Shown one piece after another: positions 5,710 through 9,828 of a stretch of DNA of 9,828 nt. The stretch lies in NCBI GenBank assembly GCA_017858295.1, contig JAFMBU010000055.1:1-9828 (forward strand). The letters run 5' to 3'. Source of the DNA: Porticoccaceae bacterium (GTDB taxonomy: Bacteria > Pseudomonadota > Gammaproteobacteria > Pseudomonadales > Porticoccaceae). Position 1 is the first letter of the stretch. The number at the start of each line of letters is the position of its first letter. Both the position numbers and the translations under genes were made by a program. Under the pieces are notes generated by a model. That model was given only the letters and a program-made list of their open reading frames with translations. It was not told where the DNA came from and searched no databases.

Positions 5710-8204
5710 TGCAAGCATTGCGAATGTTACTGCGTACTTGGCGCGGCGGGCAGCTAAATCTGATTATCTGGTCACTGGTGCTGGCAGTCGCAGTGGTCAC
5801 TTCTGTGTCGCTGTTAGCGGAACGCATTGAGCGGGCTTTAACGGCTCAATCGAGCAGTTTCCTCGCTGCTGATCTAGTTGTCAGAAGTAGCAAGCCAATT
5901 GATCCTCAGTGGATCACAGAGGCACTGGAACAGCAGGTAGAGAACGCTCAGGTATTAACCTTTGCCTCCATGGTCTATCACCAAGACGATATGCATCTGG
6001 CGTCGATTAAGGCGGTGGAGGCTAGTTATCCCCTAAGAGGTTTACTGCGTCGCACCACCACGCCATTTACCACCGATGCCTCTTTAATCGAAGAGATTGA
6101 TTACGGCCCAGCTCAGGGTGAAGTCTGGGTCGATGCCCGACTTTTGCCACTGCTCAATATCGAACTTGGCGATGAAATTGAACTGGGTGAGATTCGCTTA
6201 ACAGCCACGCAAATTGTTATCGAAGAGCCCGATAGCGGCGGCTCCTTTGGTGCCTTTGGCGCGCGGGTGTTAATGAATTACAGCGATATAGAGGCGGCTG
6301 GGATTATTATTCCCGGCAGTCGCGTCACCTATAGATATCTTATGGCTGAGGGAGCCAGTGGCGCCGATGGTTTTACCCGCTACAGTGGCTGGGTGGAAGA
6401 TCAATTAGATGTCCATGATCGATTAATTACCCCAGATGAGGCTCAGGCCAGTATTGCTGACACCATGGATAAGGGCCGTCGCTTCCTTCTGTTAGCTGGC
6501 AGCATTGGTGTGGTCTTGGCCGGCATAGCATTGGCACTGGCGAGTCATCATTTTGCCGCCGGTCAGACTCGCCAAGTGGCGCTGTTAAAGAGCTGGGGCA
6601 TTGCCGCCAGCCGCGTGCGCAGTTTGTATTTGCAGCAGAGTCTGTGGCTCGGTGTCGGCGGTTCGGCTATAGGCCTGTTGGTGGGCTTTGCTTTCTCTGA
6701 AATACTGATTGCGGTGGTGCGTGAATGGCTGCCGATTTCACTGCCTATGGCTGGCATTCGCCCTTGGATTACTGGTCTGGCCACTGGCTTGCTGTGTCTG
6801 GCGGGCTTTACCCTGCCGGCGATCTGGCATCTTCCTGCCCAGTCGCCTCTGGCGGTATTGCGCGATGATGTGCAGGTTGAACCAGTGAGCTCTGTAGCCC
6901 GAGGATTATTTGGTGTAGTGGCCGTAGCGGCGCTGCTGTTTTGGTACAGCAATAATTTCTACCTATCGCTGGCGATCTTAGCTGGCTTTGGATTGACCGC
7001 ATTGGCCACAGTGGTGATTGGTCTGCTGATGCTGCGGCTGGGCAAAACCTATGGTCAAAAGCTCGGCAGTATCTGGCGCTTGGCCTCGAGTAATCTCTGG
7101 CGGCGCAGATCCCAGAGCATTATTCAGATGGTCGGTTTTTCCGGTGCCATTGCGCTGTTGATGATTATGAGCGTGGTGCGCACCTCGCTGATCGATGAGT
7201 GGCGCTGGCAGTTGGCGGATGATGCGCCGAATCATTTTCTTTTGAATGTGGCGCCCTATGAACTGGAGGGGGTGCGGGATTTAGTTACTGATCAGAATCT
7301 TGAAACCGCTGGCTGGTATTCCATGGTGCGTGGACGCCTGACCCAGATTAATGGGCAGGGTATTAGTGAAGAACAGCGTGACAAGCATGAGTCGTTTCGC
7401 CGTGAACTGAATCTCAGCTGGACCACAGAGTTGCCCGAGGGCAATAAAATAACTGCCGGTAAGTGGTGGGACGATTTGGACCTCTCCGGGGACATTGCGC
7501 CGGTTTCTCTGGAGGAGGAATTGGCTGGAGAGCTTGGCTTGGAGATAGGCGATCAGCTTAGCTTTAGTGTCGGAGGACTTATTTTCCAGGCCAGGGTGGC
7601 CAGTACCCGCAGCTTGAATTGGGACAATATGACCCCCAACTTCTATTTCTTGTTTCCTGAAGGGCTGTTGGAGAACTATCCGCGGACCAATATGACCAGC
7701 CTCTATATTCCTCCGCAGCAAAAGCTGTTGGTCAACGATCTACTGCGTCAGTATCCCACGGTGCAGGTGATTGAGCTGGATAAAATTATTGACCGTATTC
7801 GCAGCATTGTCTCTCAGGTCACCAGCGGGCTGGAGGTTATGACTCTGCTGATTCTGAGCTGCGGTGTACTGGTGATGTTTGCCGCGGTGAGCCTGTCGAT
7901 GTCTGAGCGTCTGCAAGAGAGCGCGATTCTGCGCACCCTGGGCAGTTCAAGGCGCTTGATTCTGGGTATTCAATGGGTCGAGTTTAGCGTGCTGGGGTTA
8001 ATGGCTGGCCTGTTGGCGGCGATTGGTGCGGAGGCGGCGGTGGCACTGTTGCAGCGCTTTATGTTTGATCTGCCCTTTAGCTGGCATCCCTGGCTGTGGC
8101 TGGTGGGACCTTTGGCCGGCGGTCTTTTAGTGGGAGTGCTGGGTGTTGGCTACAGTCGCAAGGCGGTTACACAGCCGCCACTGCAGGTGCTAAATAGCCT
8201 TTAA
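5709..8204 (+). CDS. ybbP: ABC transporter permease YbbP (FtsX/MacB fold)
   Basis: This is a large 831-residue inner-membrane permease paired with YbbA (E. coli YbbP is about 800 residues). It has ten predicted helices: 16-36, then two FtsX-type bundles. One contains 257-279, 311-337 and 352-372. Linkers near 399-440 and 470-490 follow, and the second bundle is 708-728, 757-781 and 795-815. Large periplasmic domains lie at about 40-255 and 492-705. The coupling segments repeat internally: ALLKSWGIAASRVRSLYLQQ (291-310) and AILRTLGSSRRLILGIQWVE (739-758). Such permeases transmit ATP-driven motion to periplasmic domains rather than forming a channel. Work on E. coli has linked YbbA-YbbP with TesA in handling hydrophobic compounds at the inner membrane; the same job here is inferred from synteny. 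The start overlaps the ybbA stop by one base. The gene converges on the kinase-like gene after 45 bases. Confidence 0.92.
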   Translation: MQALRMLLRTWRGGQLNLIIWSLVLAVAVVTSVSLLAERIERALTAQSSSFLAADLVVRSSKPIDPQWITEALEQQVENAQVLTFASMVYHQDDMHLASIKAVEASYPLRGLLRRTTTPFTTDASLIEEIDYGPAQGEVWVDARLLPLLNIELGDEIELGEIRLTATQIVIEEPDSGGSFGAFGARVLMNYSDIEAAGIIIPGSRVTYRYLMAEGASGADGFTRYSGWVEDQLDVHDRLITPDEAQASIADTMDKGRRFLLLAGSIGVVLAGIALALASHHFAAGQTRQVALLKSWGIAASRVRSLYLQQSLWLGVGGSAIGLLVGFAFSEILIAVVREWLPISLPMAGIRPWITGLATGLLCLAGFTLPAIWHLPAQSPLAVLRDDVQVEPVSSVARGLFGVVAVAALLFWYSNNFYLSLAILAGFGLTALATVVIGLLMLRLGKTYGQKLGSIWRLASSNLWRRRSQSIIQMVGFSGAIALLMIMSVVRTSLIDEWRWQLADDAPNHFLLNVAPYELEGVRDLVTDQNLETAGWYSMVRGRLTQINGQGISEEQRDKHESFRRELNLSWTTELPEGNKITAGKWWDDLDLSGDIAPVSLEEELAGELGLEIGDQLSFSVGGLIFQARVASTRSLNWDNMTPNFYFLFPEGLLENYPRTNMTSLYIPPQQKLLVNDLLRQYPTVQVIELDKIIDRIRSIVSQVTSGLEVMTLLILSCGVLVMFAAVSLSMSERLQESAILRTLGSSRRLILGIQWVEFSVLGLMAGLLAAIGAEAAVALLQRFMFDLPFSWHPWLWLVGPLAGGLLVGVLGVGYSRKAVTQPPLQVLNSL

Positions 8205-8218
8205 ATACGTCTCAAGGC

Positions 8219-8253
8219 TCTCTATCTAGCTAGTTCTCTATCTAGTTATCTAG
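8219..8253. repeat. CTAG-rich tandem repeat at the ybbP/kinase convergent junction
   Basis: TCTCTATCTAG occurs at 8219-8229 and 8235-8245 (period 16), and a further TATCTAG partial copy ends at 8253. The 28 bases from 8226 contain four CTAG tetranucleotides, normally one of the rarest in enteric-type genomes. On the minus strand the repeat supplies three in-frame TAG codons (8252-8250, 8240-8238, 8228-8226), the first being the stop of the kinase-like gene. I see no terminator hairpin. The repeat fills most of the 45-base gap. Confidence 0.85.
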
Positions 8254-9728
8254 TTTTCCACCTCTCCCTCTGCTTCAGCAGTGGTGAGGTAGGGCAGCTG
8301 GATATGGAAGGTGGTGCCTATATTGATATCCGAGGTCACTGTGATCTTGCCCTGGTGTTGCTCGGCAATAATAAACTGCGCAAATGACAGGCGCTCGCCG
8401 GCACTTTGCTGTTCGCCGTTGTCTGTGGCATGACTGCTGGCGAAAAAGGGTTCAAACAGCAGCTGCTGCTCTTCGGTGCTGATACCCAATCCATTGTGCT
8501 GAATACGCACCCATACTGCGTCATAAAATTCACTGATTTCAATATTGATCGAAGGCGTGTGCTTTGGGTCTTCTATCTTGCCGAGGGCATGGCAGGAGTA
8601 TCTAAACAGGCTGAGAAATACCTGCTGCAGTTCTGGCACATGACAGCGCAGCTGAGGTAGGTTGTCTGCGTAATTGTGGTTGATCACTACATCTTTAAAG
8701 CGCAGACCTTTGGTCACCGAGAGCACATCTGCAGCCAGTTCAACACTGTGATCCATGATATCGATTATGTTTGCTAGCTGTTTCTCACCGGCACCAGCAT
8801 TGGAGAAACTCACCAAATTATTTACCACTGAGGCAGCCTGGCGGCCGCGGATCAGTGCGTCGTCCAGCAGCTCGTGGATACCTATGGGATCTATATGTTC
8901 TTCAGTGAGATCTCGGCGCACGCTTTGCAGGTCCTTGAGTATGGCCTGCAGAGGAATATTAATATCCTGAGCCATGACCGAGGCCATTTCACCCATGGAT
9001 GACATCTTGTCCCGCTGCACCAGCATATTTTCACTCTGTACGCGCTGGGTCACATCGTCCACCATAATCACCACGCCAGTTTCGAGCTGATCGTGAAGCG
9101 GGTAGATGGTGATATCAAAGTGGTACTGACCGCGTTGGCTGTATTTTACGGTGAGTGTTTTGTCTTCATCCTGAGCCTGTTTAATCTGCTCTGGAGTGAC
9201 CGCAATAGTGGGGTAGGCCTGCCATAGGTTTTTGCCCAGTACTTTTTCTGAGGCTAGGCTGCTGATCTCTTCGGCGCGACTATTCCACTGGGTAATTTCG
9301 CCGTTCTTATTGAGACCGATTAACATCAGCGGCATGGAGCGCAAAATGCTGGTGATATAAGACTCAGATAAACGCAGCTTGGCGGTGGTATCGCGGTGCT
9401 CGGTAACTTCGGCTTCAAGAGCCTGATTGCTCTGCTGTAACAGACTATTGGCATTGTCTAGGGTGGCGGTGCGCTCTTTGACTCGGTCTTCCAGTTGAGC
9501 ACGGATCTCCTCGAGATCACGGTTGTAGCGGCGTGCAGCGCGGCGAGTAAAGGCCAGGCGGATTGCGGTAATCGATAGCGCGACAATTAAGATGCTACTG
9601 GAGAAGTTCGCCACATACTGCCAATTGGTGTTGCCATCTTCTGAGCGTACAAACCAAAACACATCAGCTGCAGCGATCTGGCTGACGAGTAAAATAAATA
9701 GTGCAGTGATATTTTTCAACGGGCTCAA
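8250..9728 (-). CDS. Membrane-bound PAS histidine-kinase-like protein with degenerate catalytic motifs (probable pseudokinase)
   Basis: This 492-residue protein has the layout of a sensor kinase: hydrophobic segment 6-22, a short periplasmic loop, transmembrane helix about 43-60, a coiled-coil linker 67-118 with the typical RVKERTATL, a PAS domain about 121-230, a DHp region from 238 and an ATPase-like domain to 480. The catalytic signatures are altered. The H-box reads MSSMGEMASVMAQDINIPL, with Gln254 where the phosphorylated His belongs. The N-box (QQVFLSLFRYSCHAL, 368-382) has Ser373 and Tyr377 for the Asn positions. The G1 box is HNGLGI, with His411 for Asp. The G2 box is AGERL instead of GLGL. 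The terminal GTTFHIQLP (471-479) is kept. The frame is open and well formed, so this is not a decayed gene. No ATG fits; TTG at 9728 or TTG at 9719 (with AGG nine bases away) is the start. No response regulator is visible nearby. Confidence 0.88.
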   Translation of the reverse strand: MSPLKNITALFILLVSQIAAADVFWFVRSEDGNTNWQYVANFSSSILIVALSITAIRLAFTRRAARRYNRDLEEIRAQLEDRVKERTATLDNANSLLQQSNQALEAEVTEHRDTTAKLRLSESYITSILRSMPLMLIGLNKNGEITQWNSRAEEISSLASEKVLGKNLWQAYPTIAVTPEQIKQAQDEDKTLTVKYSQRGQYHFDITIYPLHDQLETGVVIMVDDVTQRVQSENMLVQRDKMSSMGEMASVMAQDINIPLQAILKDLQSVRRDLTEEHIDPIGIHELLDDALIRGRQAASVVNNLVSFSNAGAGEKQLANIIDIMDHSVELAADVLSVTKGLRFKDVVINHNYADNLPQLRCHVPELQQVFLSLFRYSCHALGKIEDPKHTPSINIEISEFYDAVWVRIQHNGLGISTEEQQLLFEPFFASSHATDNGEQQSAGERLSFAQFIIAEQHQGKITVTSDINIGTTFHIQLPYLTTAEAEGEVEN

Positions 9729-9764
9729 CCTATGTAGATCTCATAGAATTATCTTCGGACGCCT

Positions 9765-9792
9765 ATTATAGCCATGTAAATCGTCCTGTCAG
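9765..9792 (-). promoter_or_regulatory. Near-consensus sigma-70 promoter of the kinase-like gene
   Basis: On the minus strand CTGACA (9792-9787, five of six matches to TTGACA) is separated by 16 bases from a perfect TATAAT (9770-9765). Transcription would begin near 9758, giving a leader of about 30 bases before the TTG at 9728. This is the best promoter match in the window and implies steady expression of the kinase-like gene from its own start. Confidence 0.7.
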
Positions 9793-9828
9793 GTAAGATT
9801 GTGCGGAACATAACCCATGGCGGTCATT

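Noticed and set aside
7281..7721. 146-codon minus-strand open frame opposite ybbP
   Set aside because: It is antisense to the second periplasmic domain of ybbP, with no recognisable domain and no credible ribosome-binding site.
8406..8660. 84-codon plus-strand open frame opposite the kinase-like gene
   Set aside because: It is a shadow of the kinase ATPase-like region; the coding signal is clearly on the minus strand.
9789..9827. Possible C-terminal tail of a minus-strand gene ending in TGA at 9791-9789
   Set aside because: Twelve codons with no recognisable motif; the stop coincides with the -35 box, and the reading could be chance.
9817..9828. Possible start (ATG GCG GTC ATT) of a plus-strand gene diverging from the kinase-like gene
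   Set aside because: Only four codons are visible. GGA nine bases upstream is suggestive but not enough to call a gene.

Overview
The window reads as chromosomal DNA from a gammaproteobacterium. RecJ follows the E. coli protein closely along its whole length, a DUF3094-type small membrane protein is present, and a tesA gene sits divergent to ybbA-ybbP as in enterobacteria. Base composition looks close to 50% GC and no gene shows obvious signs of recent transfer. A marine Cellvibrionales/SAR92-like relative is my guess, but the sequence alone does not prove it. No tRNA, rRNA, CRISPR array, insertion sequence or phage gene was seen. Coding density is very high, and no gap between genes exceeds about 100 bases.

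Left block (about 1-4282, all plus strand): bioD (biotin synthesis), a 61-residue DUF3094-like membrane protein, recJ (single-strand exonuclease), a ten-helix EamA/DMT transporter with a TTG start, and msrB, a methionine sulfoxide reductase B with an N-terminal twin-arginine signal. The first four genes are spaced 31-64 bases apart and could be co-transcribed. A stable hairpin lies between the DUF3094 gene and recJ. msrB follows a 92-base gap and probably has its own promoter.

Middle block (4307-8204): tesA on the minus strand, diverging from ybbA-ybbP on the plus strand. ybbA and ybbP overlap by one base (TGATG). Together they form the TesA/YbbA/YbbP module: a periplasmic SGNH esterase, an ABC ATPase and a large FtsX-fold permease of the MacB/LolCDE mechanotransmission type.

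Right block (8250-9828): a minus-strand membrane-bound PAS histidine-kinase-like protein with a near-consensus sigma-70 promoter. Every motif needed for autophosphorylation is altered: the acceptor His is Gln, both N-box Asn are lost, the G1 Asp is His and the G2 glycines are degraded. It looks like a histidine pseudokinase, and it is the most unusual item in the window.

Both convergent gene junctions (msrB/tesA and ybbP/kinase) lack a recognisable terminator. Each carries a short tandem duplication that includes a stop codon.
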